DNA from: Bradyrhizobium sp. AUGA SZCCT0283
GTDB lineage: Bacteria; Pseudomonadota; Alphaproteobacteria; Rhizobiales; Xanthobacteraceae
Assembly (NCBI RefSeq): GCF_018130385.1
Contig: NZ_JAFCLU010000001.1
Location: 186,001-250,000 of the forward strand
Direction of reading: 5' to 3'
Length of the DNA stretch: 64,000 nucleotides
Part shown: positions 18,706 to 26,900 of the stretch, piece after piece
How the letters are laid out: the number at the start of each line of letters is the position of its first letter
Position numbering within the stretch: the stretch's first letter is position 1
Notes under the pieces: model-generated
What the model saw: only the letters and a program-made list of their open reading frames with translations
What the model was told of the DNA's origin: nothing
The model's database searches: none
Program-made: the position numbers and the translations under genes

Positions 18706-18887
18706 ACAATTGTTGCGGAAATCCGGAATGCAAGCGCCCCTTCGGGCTGGTCCGGCGCAGCTGGTACTTCGAGCAGTTTTGCTCGGCGAAGTGCCGCGAG
18801 ATCTACAAGCGTCAGCTTGAACGCAACAGGACTTACTGGAAATGGCTCTGTAAATGCCCTGAACCGTCGGTCGCGGAAAGAAGCTGA
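18702..18887 (+). CDS. Second Cys-rich microprotein, zinc-ribbon-like
   Basis: The product is 61 residues, overlapping the previous stop by 4 bp. The sequence MNNCCGNPECKRPFGLVRRSW...FEQFCSAKCREIYKRQLERN has a CxxxxC knuckle (C5/C10) and an FCSAKC knuckle 17 residues on, the hallmark of treble-clef zinc fingers of the MYM/FCS type, plus an additional CKC near the end. The C-terminal helix is highly basic and aromatic (YKRQLERNRTYWKWLCK), which would suit nucleic acid or protein binding. It shares the Cys-knuckle spacing and a following basic helix with its neighbour, so the two could be distant paralogues that work together. Confidence 0.75.
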   Translation: MNNCCGNPECKRPFGLVRRSWYFEQFCSAKCREIYKRQLERNRTYWKWLCKCPEPSVAERS

Positions 18888-18924
18888 TCCAGCCACGGGG
18901 TGGAGCGGACACCCGGGAGCGATC

Positions 18925-19035
18925 ATGACGACGGTGTATGCGATGCTGGTGGGAGCGATACTGGCCTGGGCACCCACGGTTCTTGTGTTCATCTATATCG
19001 TGCGGGACATGCGAGACACACGCGGCCTCGATTAA
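18925..19035 (+). CDS. 36-residue single-span membrane peptide
   Basis: The frame MTTVYAMLVGAILAWAPTVLVFIYIVRDMRDTRGLD starts at 18925 with GGGAG 5-6 nt upstream. Residues 4-26 form one transmembrane helix, followed by a short charged cytoplasmic tail under the positive-inside rule. It lies 37 bp after the second Cys-rich microprotein on the same strand, so it is probably the last gene of the kinase operon. Small hydrophobic peptides of this type commonly bind and modulate membrane kinases or transporters; that role here is inference. Confidence 0.6.
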   Translation: MTTVYAMLVGAILAWAPTVLVFIYIVRDMRDTRGLD

Positions 19036-19036
19036 A

Positions 19037-19603
19037 CTATGACGGGTCCTCAAGCGCAGCAGCTCCCAGCCGCTTGATTGACCCGTCCCTTTTTTGAATC
19101 CGGGCGCCCTCGTGCATCAGCAGCCAGCGTTTGCGCTCCAGGCCTCCGCCGTACTTCACCAGCGAACCATTGGCGCCGATCAGGCGGTGACAGGGCAGCA
19201 CCACGCTGAGCGGATTTGAGCCGTTGGCGTGGCCGACGGCGCGGACGGCTTTGGGCATCTTGAGCTTCGCCGCCAGCGCCCCATAGCTGAGCGTCGTGCC
19301 CGCGGGAATTTTGGGCAGCGCGTTCCAGACCTTTTGCTGGAACGGCGTGCCGGCAACGCGCCATCCGATCGCAGCGAGACGGTCGAGGTCACCCTTGAAA
19401 TAGCCGGTCAATGCGGCATGCAGCTCGCGCGGCGCCCGCGCATCCTTCAAATTCACCGCGCCATAATGCAGGCGCAGCAACTGCCTCATGCGCGGCTCAT
19501 GATCCTCCCAGTCCAGCGCGCGGAGCAAGCCGTCCGCATCGGTGACCAGCAGCGCCGTCCCGATCGGCGTTGGCAGGCGGTCGAGATTGAAGCTCTCTGG
19601 CAT
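19037..19603 (-). CDS. ogt: Methylated-DNA--[protein]-cysteine S-methyltransferase
   Basis: The product is 188 residues from the ATG at 19603, preferred because AGGGA lies 7 nt upstream; ATGs at 19609 and 19651 are also in frame. The suicide-acceptor motif NPLSVVLPCHRLIGANGSLVKYGGGLERKRWLL contains the active PCHR cysteine, and GTTLSYGALAAKLKMPKAVRAVGHANGSNP is the DNA-binding helix-turn-helix with the arginine finger. It removes alkyl groups from O6-alkylguanine by transferring them to its own cysteine. There is no AdaA-type regulatory domain, so it is Ogt-like. Its stop almost meets the end of the convergent microprotein operon. Confidence 0.95.
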   Translation of the reverse strand: MPESFNLDRLPTPIGTALLVTDADGLLRALDWEDHEPRMRQLLRLHYGAVNLKDARAPRELHAALTGYFKGDLDRLAAIGWRVAGTPFQQKVWNALPKIPAGTTLSYGALAAKLKMPKAVRAVGHANGSNPLSVVLPCHRLIGANGSLVKYGGGLERKRWLLMHEGARIQKRDGSIKRLGAAALEDPS

Positions 19604-19700
19604 CGGCATTCCCTGAAAAATATCGACAGGCGTCCCGCACTTTTTACCCATGCCGTGCTAGCGTCCACCCGAATTCCGCTGCCGGTTGGGGGACCGCAAC

Positions 19701-20063
19701 ATGATCTTCATCGCCAATTTTCTCGTCGCGGTGGTTGCCGCGCTGCATGTGTTCTTTCTCGTCCTGGAGATGTTTCTCTGGGACAAGCCGCTGGGCTTGA
19801 AGATCTTCCGCAACGGAATCGAGAAGGCAAGGGACTCGAAAGTGCTGGCCGCCAACCAGGGCCTGTATAACGGCTTCCTCGCCGCGGGCCTTGTCTGGGG
19901 CCTGTTCCACCCCAATCCCGCCTTCGCCTTCCAGATCAAGGTGTTCTTTCTGCTCTGCGTGATCGTGGCAGGCGCCTATGGCGCGGCGACCGTCAGCCGC
20001 CGGATCCTCTACGTGCAGGCGACGCCTGCGGCGCTCGCCCTGGTGCTGCTCTGGCTGGCTTGA
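19701..20063 (+). CDS. DUF1304 family small membrane protein
   Basis: The product is 120 residues with four hydrophobic helices. The pattern MIFIANFLVAVVAALHVFFLVLEMFLWDKPLGLKIF...ANQGLYNGFLAAGLVWGL is that of DUF1304 inner-membrane proteins, with the His-Glu pair in helix 1 (ALHVFFLVLEMFLW) and the NQGLYNGFLA motif conserved. Function is unknown in the family. It is divergent from the ogt gene, and the starts are 97 bp apart. Confidence 0.85.
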   Translation: MIFIANFLVAVVAALHVFFLVLEMFLWDKPLGLKIFRNGIEKARDSKVLAANQGLYNGFLAAGLVWGLFHPNPAFAFQIKVFFLLCVIVAGAYGAATVSRRILYVQATPAALALVLLWLA

Positions 20064-20193
20064 CAGGCTCACCTTTCCGTCACTGCCTTGCGTTGCCAAA
20101 TCCGTTCCGCCACACTCCCTGGTAACGATGACGGCTGGCCATCCGAACCAATGACCGGACACGATCATCGGTCAACACAACGGAGGCAGCGAT

Positions 20194-21417
20194 ATGAGAA
20201 GTGGCATTCTTCATCTGCTTGCAGGCACGGCGGTTGCGATCGCGCTGGCATCGCCGGTCAATGCGCAGAAGAAATACGATACCGGCGCAAGCGATACCGA
20301 AATCAAGATCGGCCAGACCGTTCCGTTCTCTGGACCGGCGTCGGCCTATGCCGGCATCGGCAAGACGCAGGCCGCCTATTTCAAGATGATCAACGAGCAG
20401 GGCGGCATCAACGGCCGCAAGCTCAATTTGATCCAGTATGACGATGCCTACTCGCCGCCGAAAGCCGTCGAGCAGGTGCGCAAGCTGGTCGAGAGCGACG
20501 AGGTTCTGCTCACCTTCCAGATCATCGGCACGCCATCGAACGCCGCCGTTCAGAAATATCTCAACGCCAAGAAGGTGCCGCAGCTATTGGCCGCGACCGG
20601 AGCATCGAAATTCACCGATCCGAAGAATTTCCCCTGGACGATGGGTTTCAATCCCAACTACCAGTCCGAAGGGCGCATCTACGCAAAATACATTCTGCAA
20701 AATTACCCCAACGCCAAGATCGGAATTCTCTACCAGAACGACGACCTCGGCCGCGATTACATCACCGGCCTGAAGGAAGGCCTGGGCGACAAGGCCGCGT
20801 CGATGATCGTCGCCGAAACCTCCTACGAGCTGACCGATCCGACCATCGACTCGCAGATCGTCAAATTGAAAGCGGCCGGCGCCGATTTGCTCTACGACGC
20901 CTCAACGCCGAAATTCGCGGCCCAAGCCATCAAGAAAGTCGCCGACCTCGGCTGGAAGCCGGTCCATATCCTCGACATCAATGCGAGCCCGGTGTCGGCT
21001 ACGCTGAAGCCTGCGGGCCTCGACATCTCCAAGGACATCATCTCGACCAACTACGGCAAGGATCCGGGCGATCCGCAGTGGAAGGACGATGCCGGCATCA
21101 AGGCCTATTTCGCCTTCATGGACAAATATTACCCGGAGGGCGACAAGCTCAACACCGTCAACACCTATGGCTATTCGACCGCGGAATTGCTCGTGAAGAT
21201 CCTGCAGCAATGCGGCGACGATCTCACGCGCGAAAACATCATGAAGCAGGCGGCCAATCTGAAGAACGTCACCGGCAGCCTGTCGCTGCCCGGCATGGTC
21301 ACCAACACCTCGCCGACCGACTATCGCATCAACAAGCAGATGCAGATGATGAAGTTCAACGGCGAGCGCTGGGAGCTGTTCGGCCCGATCATCGAGGATA
21401 CCGGACCGGCCGGTTAA
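20194..21417 (+). CDS. ABC transporter solute-binding protein, tandem paralogue A
   Basis: The product is 407 residues. A signal peptide (MRSGILHLLAGTAVAIALASPVNAQ) precedes a Peripla_BP_6 domain starting KKYDTGASDTEIKIGQTVPFSGPASAYAGIGKTQAAYFKMINEQGGINGRK. It is a periplasmic ligand receptor of the branched-chain amino acid/amide type. About three quarters of positions match the next gene by eye, without significant gaps, so the two are a recent tandem duplication. No permease or ATPase gene is adjacent. It ends at a strong rho-independent terminator. Confidence 0.93.
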   Translation: MRSGILHLLAGTAVAIALASPVNAQKKYDTGASDTEIKIGQTVPFSGPASAYAGIGKTQAAYFKMINEQGGINGRKLNLIQYDDAYSPPKAVEQVRKLVESDEVLLTFQIIGTPSNAAVQKYLNAKKVPQLLAATGASKFTDPKNFPWTMGFNPNYQSEGRIYAKYILQNYPNAKIGILYQNDDLGRDYITGLKEGLGDKAASMIVAETSYELTDPTIDSQIVKLKAAGADLLYDASTPKFAAQAIKKVADLGWKPVHILDINASPVSATLKPAGLDISKDIISTNYGKDPGDPQWKDDAGIKAYFAFMDKYYPEGDKLNTVNTYGYSTAELLVKILQQCGDDLTRENIMKQAANLKNVTGSLSLPGMVTNTSPTDYRINKQMQMMKFNGERWELFGPIIEDTGPAG

Positions 21418-21447
21418 ATCGAGCACGCCTGATTGAAATCGAAACGA

Positions 21448-21485
21448 CTGCCGGCGCTGTGTTTCTCACGGCGCCGGCAGTTTTT
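21448..21485 (+). terminator. Rho-independent terminator after paralogue A
   Basis: A 10-bp perfect stem, CTGCCGGCGC with GCGCCGGCAG, a 13-nt loop and five Ts follow the stop codon by 30 bp. It separates the two paralogues into independent transcription units. Confidence 0.85.
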
Positions 21486-21744
21486 CGCCGCTGTCCGGTC
21501 CCATCCGTTCAGACCGGTTCCGTCTTTCAGCGGCATGGCGATACCGATGAACTGTTTTTATGCATTCGCCGGCTGATGCCTTTGCTTTGGGCGCTGCGAG
21601 CGCCGGCAGGAAATCGCGCGACCGCTCGCCTTGCATTGCAACATGGCTTCCGCCACTATCGTGGCAGCGATGACGTCCGCTGGCCAAACGAAGCTCGCGG
21701 CAAGATCATCAGCTCAATGATAAACACATGAGGAATGCAGCATT
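21486..21744. other. Spacer between tandem solute-binding protein genes
   Basis: There is no gene here. As a terminator precedes it, the region must hold the promoter of paralogue B, but I see no clear consensus. AGGAATGCAGC just before 21745 serves as ribosome-binding site. Confidence 0.5.
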
Positions 21745-22971
21745 ATGAGGAAGGGTATTTTCCATCTGGTCACGGGCACGGCGCTTGCGGTTGCGCTGTC
21801 GGTCTCGTCGGCCTACGCGCAGAAGAAGTACGATACCGGCGCGAGCGACACCGAGATCAAGATCGGCCAGACCAATCCATTCAGCGGCCCCGCGTCCTCC
21901 TATGCCACGATCGGCAAGACCCAGGCCGCCTATGTCAAGATGATCAATGACCAGGGCGGCGTGAACGGCCGCAAAATCAATCTGATCCAGTATGACGACG
22001 CCTACTCACCGCCCAAGGCGGTCGAACAGGTGCGCAAGCTGGTCGAGAGCGACGAGGTGCTGCTCACCTTCCAGGTTCTCGGAACGCCCTCGAACGCAGC
22101 GGTTCAGAAGTATCTCAACGCCAAGAAGGTGCCGCAGCTGTTCGCCGCCACCGGCGCGTCGAAGTTCACCGATCCGAAGAATTTTCCGTGGACGATGGGT
22201 TTCAACCCCAACTACTTCGTCGAGGGACGCATCTACGGCCAGTACATCCTGAAGGAATATCCGAATGCCAAGATCGGAATCCTCTATCAGAACGACGACC
22301 TCGGTAAGGACTATCTGACCGGCATCAAGGCCGGCCTCGGCGACAAGGCCGCGAAGATGGTGGTGGCGGAGGCCTCCTACGAAGTCTCCGATCCGACCAT
22401 CGATTCTCAGATCCTCAAGATCAAGGACGCCGGCGCGGACCTGTTCTTCTCGGCGACGACGCCGAAGCAGGCGGCGCAGGCGATCAAGAAGATCCACGAA
22501 CTCAACTGGAAGCCGGTGCACATCCTCGACATCAACGCCACCTCGGTCGGCGCGGTGATGAAGCCGGCAGGGCTCGAAGCTTCCAAGGGCGTGATCAGCG
22601 TCAACTACGGCAAGGATCCGCTCGATCCGACCTGGAAGGACGACGCCGGCATGAAGAAGTATTTCGAGTTCATGGCGAAGTACTATCCCGACGGCGACAA
22701 GGACTCCAGCTTCAACTCCTATGGCTACATGACCACGCAATTGTTGATTCATGTGCTCAAGGCGTGCGGCGACAATCTGACCCGTGAGAACGTGCTGAAG
22801 CAGGCCACCAACCTGAAGAACGTTCAGCTCGACCTGCTGCTGCCGGGCATCTCGGTCAGCACCACGCCGACCGACTACCGCGTCAACAAGCAGCTGCAGA
22901 TGATGAAGTTCAACGGCGAGCGTTGGGAAATGTTCGGCCCGATCCTCGAGGACGCGGGTCCCGCCGGCTAG
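21745..22971 (+). CDS. ABC transporter solute-binding protein, tandem paralogue B
   Basis: The product is 408 residues with the same architecture as the preceding gene: a signal peptide ending AYAQ, then KKYDTGASDTEIKIGQTNPFSGPASSYATIGKTQAAYVKMIN. Long blocks are identical between the paralogues (for example SPPKAVEQVRKLVESDEVLL and ATGASKFTDPKNFPWTMGFN). Differences cluster in the signal peptide and in lobe 2 (positions about 230-360: FFSATTPKQ versus YDASTPKF, SSFNSYGYMTTQ versus NTVNTYGYSTAE), near the ligand cleft, which points to altered ligand specificity. It also lacks a neighbouring permease. Confidence 0.93.
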   Translation: MRKGIFHLVTGTALAVALSVSSAYAQKKYDTGASDTEIKIGQTNPFSGPASSYATIGKTQAAYVKMINDQGGVNGRKINLIQYDDAYSPPKAVEQVRKLVESDEVLLTFQVLGTPSNAAVQKYLNAKKVPQLFAATGASKFTDPKNFPWTMGFNPNYFVEGRIYGQYILKEYPNAKIGILYQNDDLGKDYLTGIKAGLGDKAAKMVVAEASYEVSDPTIDSQILKIKDAGADLFFSATTPKQAAQAIKKIHELNWKPVHILDINATSVGAVMKPAGLEASKGVISVNYGKDPLDPTWKDDAGMKKYFEFMAKYYPDGDKDSSFNSYGYMTTQLLIHVLKACGDNLTRENVLKQATNLKNVQLDLLLPGISVSTTPTDYRVNKQLQMMKFNGERWEMFGPILEDAGPAG

Positions 22972-23010
22972 GCGCGGCGAACCAATCGAAACGATCGGCG
23001 GAAAGGAGCG

Positions 23011-23042
23011 ATCGGCGGCCCCTCGGGGCCGCCGATTTTTTT
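23011..23042 (+). terminator. Rho-independent terminator after paralogue B
   Basis: The arms ATCGGCGGCCCC and GGGGCCGCCGAT are perfectly inverted with a two-base centre, followed by seven Ts, 40 bp downstream of the stop codon. Confidence 0.93.
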
Positions 23043-23068
23043 GATCTGCAGGGTGGCAAGGTGCCAGA

Positions 23069-23169
23069 CCTCATCCTGAGGAGCCGCGTAGCGGCGTCTC
23101 GAAGGATGAACGGCACCAGCGCGGCCACATGGTTCGAGACGGCGCTAAAGCGCCTCCTCACCATGAGGG
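23069..23169. repeat. Palindromic repeat, CCTCATCCTGAGGAG...CTCCTCACCATGAGGG
   Basis: The outer arms CCTCATCCTGAGGAG and CTCCTCACCATGAGG and inner arms GGCGTCTCGAAGGATG and GGTTCGAGACGGCGC form two stems. The right end supplies the stop codon and last three residues of the adjacent DUF1330 gene. Related arms occur at 30347-30412. Confidence 0.85.
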
Positions 23170-23619
23170 AATAACGATTACTGCGCGTCTGCTGTCACTC
23201 GGAATCTCGCCAAACGTCTTGCCGACCGGCAGCACGGCGTGCCGGATCAGGCGGGAATCCTCGACCGCGGCCTGGCGGTGCTTCACCGCTTCGCGGTAGA
23301 CGGGATCGCGGATCATTTCGGCGAAGGCGGCGACGCTTGGGTATTCGGCGATGAAGCAGTGATCCCAACGCTCGTCTTGTGGCCCGATCAGCATCAGTTC
23401 GAACCTGCCCTGCCAGACGATGTGGCCGCCGAGCCGTTCGAACACCGGGCCGCTTTCGCGCCCGTAGGCCGCGTAGGCTTCCGCGCCCGTCGCCTGGCGG
23501 CCGTCGGGATAGGCGGCCTGCGCGCGTAAGCGGACCAGGTTGAGCATGTGGATGGGCCCCGGCCGGTCATCGGCCCTGAATTGCGCGAACACTTCTTTGG
23601 TCGGATCGATGTGGCCCAT
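23158..23619 (-). CDS. DUF1330 domain protein
   Basis: The product is 153 residues. The dimeric alpha/beta ferredoxin-like DUF1330 fold is seen in GPIHMLNLVRLRAQAAYPDGRQATGAEAYAAYGRESGPVFERLGGHIVWQGRFELMLIGPQDERWDHCFIAEYPSVAAFAEMIRDPVYREAVKHRQAAVEDSRLI, ending in a short tail. The role of the family is unknown. The last codons (Pro-Ser-Trp-stop) lie inside a palindromic repeat, so the repeat appears to have replaced or shaped the original C-terminus. Confidence 0.82.
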   Translation of the reverse strand: MGHIDPTKEVFAQFRADDRPGPIHMLNLVRLRAQAAYPDGRQATGAEAYAAYGRESGPVFERLGGHIVWQGRFELMLIGPQDERWDHCFIAEYPSVAAFAEMIRDPVYREAVKHRQAAVEDSRLIRHAVLPVGKTFGEIPSDSRRAVIVIPSW

Positions 23620-23692
23620 GGAGAATTTCCCCCGAGAACGCTGTGGTTTGCAGCCATATTAGTATGGCCCCGCCGCACCTCCTAATCCCGCA

Positions 23693-23718
23693 TTAACCTT
23701 TCCGTAACCGACCCTTAA
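23693..23718 (+). promoter_or_regulatory. Candidate CtrA box array upstream of the penicillin-binding protein
   Basis: TTAA-N7-GTAA-N7-TTAA gives three half-sites at exact 11-bp spacing, 48-73 bp before the start codon. The CtrA consensus in alphaproteobacteria is TTAA-N7-TTAA, so one half-site has a single substitution. Presence in front of a cell-wall synthase gene fits cell-cycle control. Confidence 0.5.
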
Positions 23719-23765
23719 ACAGCCCCCGCTAGCGTGCGGCGGGACGGGTGTGAACGGCGTTTGTC

Positions 23766-25991
23766 ATGGCGTGGGGACGGAAAAAGAGCGGCGGACGCAA
23801 GGAGCCGCTGTTTGGGCTTCCGGCAGCGCTCGCCGACTTGCGGCTTTCACCTGCGGATCGCATCCCAGCCGCCGTCGACGACGACAAACCGAAGAAATCA
23901 GTGCCCAAGCGCAAGCACGATGAGGACGACGACGAGCCGCCGCCGCGCGAGCGCAAGCCCCGCGCGGCAAGAGGCGGCGCCAAGCGGCGCGCGAAATCGC
24001 GCGACCGGTTCAGGTTCGGCCGGCTGATCTATTGGGGCGCGGTGCTCGGCCTGTGGGCGGCGATCGCGGTGGTGGGCGTCGTGATCTGGGTCGGCGCGCA
24101 TTTGCCGGCGATCCAGTCGCTGGAAATTCCAAAGCGACCGCCAACCATCCAGATTACAGGCCTCGATGGCAGTCTGCTGGCCTCACGCGGCGAAATGGCC
24201 GGCACCAATGTCGCGCTGAAGGATCTGCCGCCCTATTTGCCGAAGGCGTTCATCGCCATCGAGGACCGCCGCTTCTATTCGCATTACGGCATCGACCCCG
24301 TCGGTATCGCGCGCGCCGCCGTCGCCAATGTCCTGCACCGCGGCGTCTCGCAGGGCGGCTCGACGCTGACGCAGCAGCTCGCGAAAAACCTGTTCCTGAC
24401 CCAGGAACGCACGATGGCGCGCAAGCTGCAGGAAGTGGAGCTCGCGCTCTGGCTGGAACGCAAGCACTCCAAGAATGAAATTCTCGAGCTCTACCTCAAC
24501 CGCGTCTATTTCGGCTCCGGCGCCTATGGCGTCGAGGCGGCTTCGCAGCGCTATTTCGGCAAGTCGGCAAAGAACGTCACGATCGCGGAAGCGGCGATGC
24601 TGGCCGGCCTCGTCAAGTCGCCATCGCGGCTGGCGCCGAACCGCAACCCCGAAGGCGCCGAAGCGCGCGCTGGAATCGTGCTCGCGGCGATGGCGGAGGC
24701 CAAATTCATCAGCGCCGCCCAGGCCAAGGCCTCGATCGGCCATCCCTCCTATCATGTGAAACCGGCCGGCGCCGGCACCGTCAACTACGTCGCCGACTGG
24801 ATCGGCGAGGTGCTCGACGATCTCGTCGGCCAGATCGACCAGAGCATCGTGGTCGAGACCACGATCGATCCAAAACTGCAGAGCGTCGCGGAAGCCGCCA
24901 TCATCGACGAGCTGGCGGCGAAGAGCGTGAAATTCAACGTCACGCAGGGCGCGCTGGTGGCGATGACGCCCGAAGGCGCGGTGCGCGCCATGGTGGGTGG
25001 GCGAAACTATGCCGAGAGCCAGTACAACCGCGCAGTGACGGCCAAACGCCAGCCCGGCTCGGCGTTCAAGCCGTTCATCTATCTGACGGCGATCGAAGGC
25101 GGCCTGACGCCGGAAACCATCCGCCAGGACGCACCGCTCGATCTCAAGGGCTGGAAACCTGAGAACTACACCCATGAATATTTCGGCGCGGTGACGCTGA
25201 CACAGGCACTGGCGATGTCGCTCAACACGGTCGCGGTACGGCTCGGGCTCGAGGTCGGGCCGAAGAACGTAGTGCGGACCGCGCACCGGCTCGGGATTTC
25301 ATCGAAGCTCGAGGCCAATCCCTCGATCGCGCTCGGCACCTCGGAAGTGTCGGTCATCGAACTGGTCGGCGCCTATGCGCCGTTTGCCAATGGCGGGCTC
25401 GGGGTCTCCCCGCATGTCGTGACCAAGATCCGCACCAATGAAGGCAAGGTGCTGTACATGCGGCAACCCGATCAGCTCAGCCAGGTGATCGAGCCGCGCC
25501 ACGCCGCGATGATGAACACGATGATGCAGGAAACGCTCTTGAGCGGCACCGCACGCAAGGCGGAGATTCCGGGCTGGATGGCCGCCGGCAAGACCGGCAC
25601 CAGCCAGGATTTCCGCGACGCCTGGTTCATCGGGTACACCGCGAACCTCGTCACCGGCGTCTGGCTCGGCAATGACGACAACTCGCCGACCAAGAAGGCG
25701 ACCGGCGGCGGCCTGCCGGTGGAAGTGTGGACCCGCTTCATGCGCACGGCGCATCAGGGCGTTCCGGTGGCCAGTCTGCCGAACGCGCAGCGCGGCGGCT
25801 TCATGTCGAACCTGTTCCAGACTGCGTCGCAGGTCAGCGCCGCGCCGGGCCCGTCGGCGCCGGTCCCGTCGGGCGGCGGTTATCGGCCGCCACCGGCAAG
25901 AACCTCGGCGCCACCCCCCAATCCGTCGGCACGCCCGGAAGCGGCAGCGGGACTGGATGGCTGGCTGGTGGATCGGTTGTTTGGAAGATAA
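23766..25991 (+). CDS. Bifunctional penicillin-binding protein 1A family (transglycosylase/transpeptidase)
   Basis: The product is 741 residues. A charged cytoplasmic tail (about 1-82, with repeated Lys/Arg/Asp/Glu) precedes one transmembrane segment (about 87-112). The GT51 transglycosylase domain has the catalytic Glu in FIAIEDRRFYSHYGID, then GGSTLTQQLAKNLFL, ERKHSKNEILELYLNRVYFG and AEAAMLAGLVKSPS. The transpeptidase has SxxK in PGSAFKPF, the SxN motif in AMSLNTVAV and the KTGTS box in AAGKTGTSQDFRDAWFIGYT. It ends in a Pro-rich low-complexity tail followed by a GLDGWLVDRLFGR helix. It polymerises and crosslinks peptidoglycan in the periplasm. It is shorter than classical PBP1A (no OB insert is evident), closer to the PBP1-like 2D class of alphaproteobacteria. 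Confidence 0.95.
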   Translation: MAWGRKKSGGRKEPLFGLPAALADLRLSPADRIPAAVDDDKPKKSVPKRKHDEDDDEPPPRERKPRAARGGAKRRAKSRDRFRFGRLIYWGAVLGLWAAIAVVGVVIWVGAHLPAIQSLEIPKRPPTIQITGLDGSLLASRGEMAGTNVALKDLPPYLPKAFIAIEDRRFYSHYGIDPVGIARAAVANVLHRGVSQGGSTLTQQLAKNLFLTQERTMARKLQEVELALWLERKHSKNEILELYLNRVYFGSGAYGVEAASQRYFGKSAKNVTIAEAAMLAGLVKSPSRLAPNRNPEGAEARAGIVLAAMAEAKFISAAQAKASIGHPSYHVKPAGAGTVNYVADWIGEVLDDLVGQIDQSIVVETTIDPKLQSVAEAAIIDELAAKSVKFNVTQGALVAMTPEGAVRAMVGGRNYAESQYNRAVTAKRQPGSAFKPFIYLTAIEGGLTPETIRQDAPLDLKGWKPENYTHEYFGAVTLTQALAMSLNTVAVRLGLEVGPKNVVRTAHRLGISSKLEANPSIALGTSEVSVIELVGAYAPFANGGLGVSPHVVTKIRTNEGKVLYMRQPDQLSQVIEPRHAAMMNTMMQETLLSGTARKAEIPGWMAAGKTGTSQDFRDAWFIGYTANLVTGVWLGNDDNSPTKKATGGGLPVEVWTRFMRTAHQGVPVASLPNAQRGGFMSNLFQTASQVSAAPGPSAPVPSGGGYRPPPARTSAPPPNPSARPEAAAGLDGWLVDRLFGR

Positions 25992-26018
25992 GGCCGAAAT
26001 CGTGCGGCCGTCTTACAT

Positions 26019-26120
26019 CGTCGTACCCCGCGAAGGCGGGGTACCCAGTACGCCGCGGCTTCTCGGTCAATTACCAATGTCTCTGGCATACTGGGTCACC
26101 CGCCTTCGCGGGTGACGACG
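26019..26120. repeat. Palindromic repeat, CGTCGTACCCCGCGAAGGCGG type
   Basis: The arms CGTCGTACCCCGCGAAGGCG and CGCCTTCGCGGGTGACGACG are inverted, with inner arms ACCCAGTA and TACTGGGT. It shares the words ACGCCGCGGCTTCTCG with the repeat at 10417-10539. It sits between convergent genes. Confidence 0.88.
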
Positions 26121-26144
26121 CCGGAATTTGCGGAGATGACGGAA

Positions 26145-26900
26145 CTAATCCTCGACCCCGTAGCGATGCAGGTCGTTGCCGTAGGTGTCGAGCCAGCGCT
26201 TGGCGCGTTCGACATGGTCGCAGATGCGGCCGACAACGCGCCAGAACCGCGGCGAGTGGTTCATCTCGACGAGATGGGCGACCTCATGGGCGGCGAGATA
26301 GTCCAGCACATAGGGCGGCGCGAGGATCAATCGCCAGGAATACGACAATGATCCGGCCGAGGTGCACGATCCCCAGCGGCTCGACTGGTCGCGGATCGAC
26401 ACCCGCCTGACCCGCACGCCAAGATCCGCGGCGTAGGCCAACGATGCCTTGTGCAGGTCTTTCCGCGCTTCGCGCTTGAGAAAGTCGTGGACGCGCCGGT
26501 CCATGTGGTCGGCGCCGCCGGCCACGCACAAAATCTTCTCGCCGCTGTCGCGGGTTTCGGTCCACACCGTGCCGCGCTCGCCCGCGCGATGCACGATCCG
26601 GTGCGGCACACCGCGCAACGGTACGACTGTGCCGGCCTGAAACGGCGCAGCCTTCGGCAAACGACCGAGACGGGCGGCGATCCAGCCACCGTGAAGCTGC
26701 GCAAAGTCCTTGGCTTCCACCAGCGTGCCCCGCGGCGGCATGGTCAGGATGGCTTCGCGATCGGTCGGATGAATGCGCAAGGTGTAACGCCGCGCGCGGC
26801 GGTGCCGGCGAAGCCTGATCGCAAAGACTTGCGAGCCGTGCTTGACCAAAAGAGTCGCGGGTTCGGCGGGCCGCCGATAAAGGAGGGCGCGAGTAGCCAT
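26145..26900 (-). CDS. YgjP/SprT-like zinc metallopeptidase (DUF45, WLM-type)
   Basis: The product is 251 residues from the ATG at 26900; an open frame reaches 26966. The zinc site is the HExxH motif in DYLAAHEVAHLVEMNHSPRFWRVV, preceded by the conserved SIRDQSSRWGSCTSAGSLSYSWRLILAPPYVLDYL block, diagnostic for YgjP. The N-terminal half (FAIRLRRHRRARRYTLRIHPTDREAILTMPPRG) is the usual beta-rich region. It is a cytoplasmic protein of unknown substrate. It is convergent with the penicillin-binding protein gene. Confidence 0.9.
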   Translation of the reverse strand: MATRALLYRRPAEPATLLVKHGSQVFAIRLRRHRRARRYTLRIHPTDREAILTMPPRGTLVEAKDFAQLHGGWIAARLGRLPKAAPFQAGTVVPLRGVPHRIVHRAGERGTVWTETRDSGEKILCVAGGADHMDRRVHDFLKREARKDLHKASLAYAADLGVRVRRVSIRDQSSRWGSCTSAGSLSYSWRLILAPPYVLDYLAAHEVAHLVEMNHSPRFWRVVGRICDHVERAKRWLDTYGNDLHRYGVED

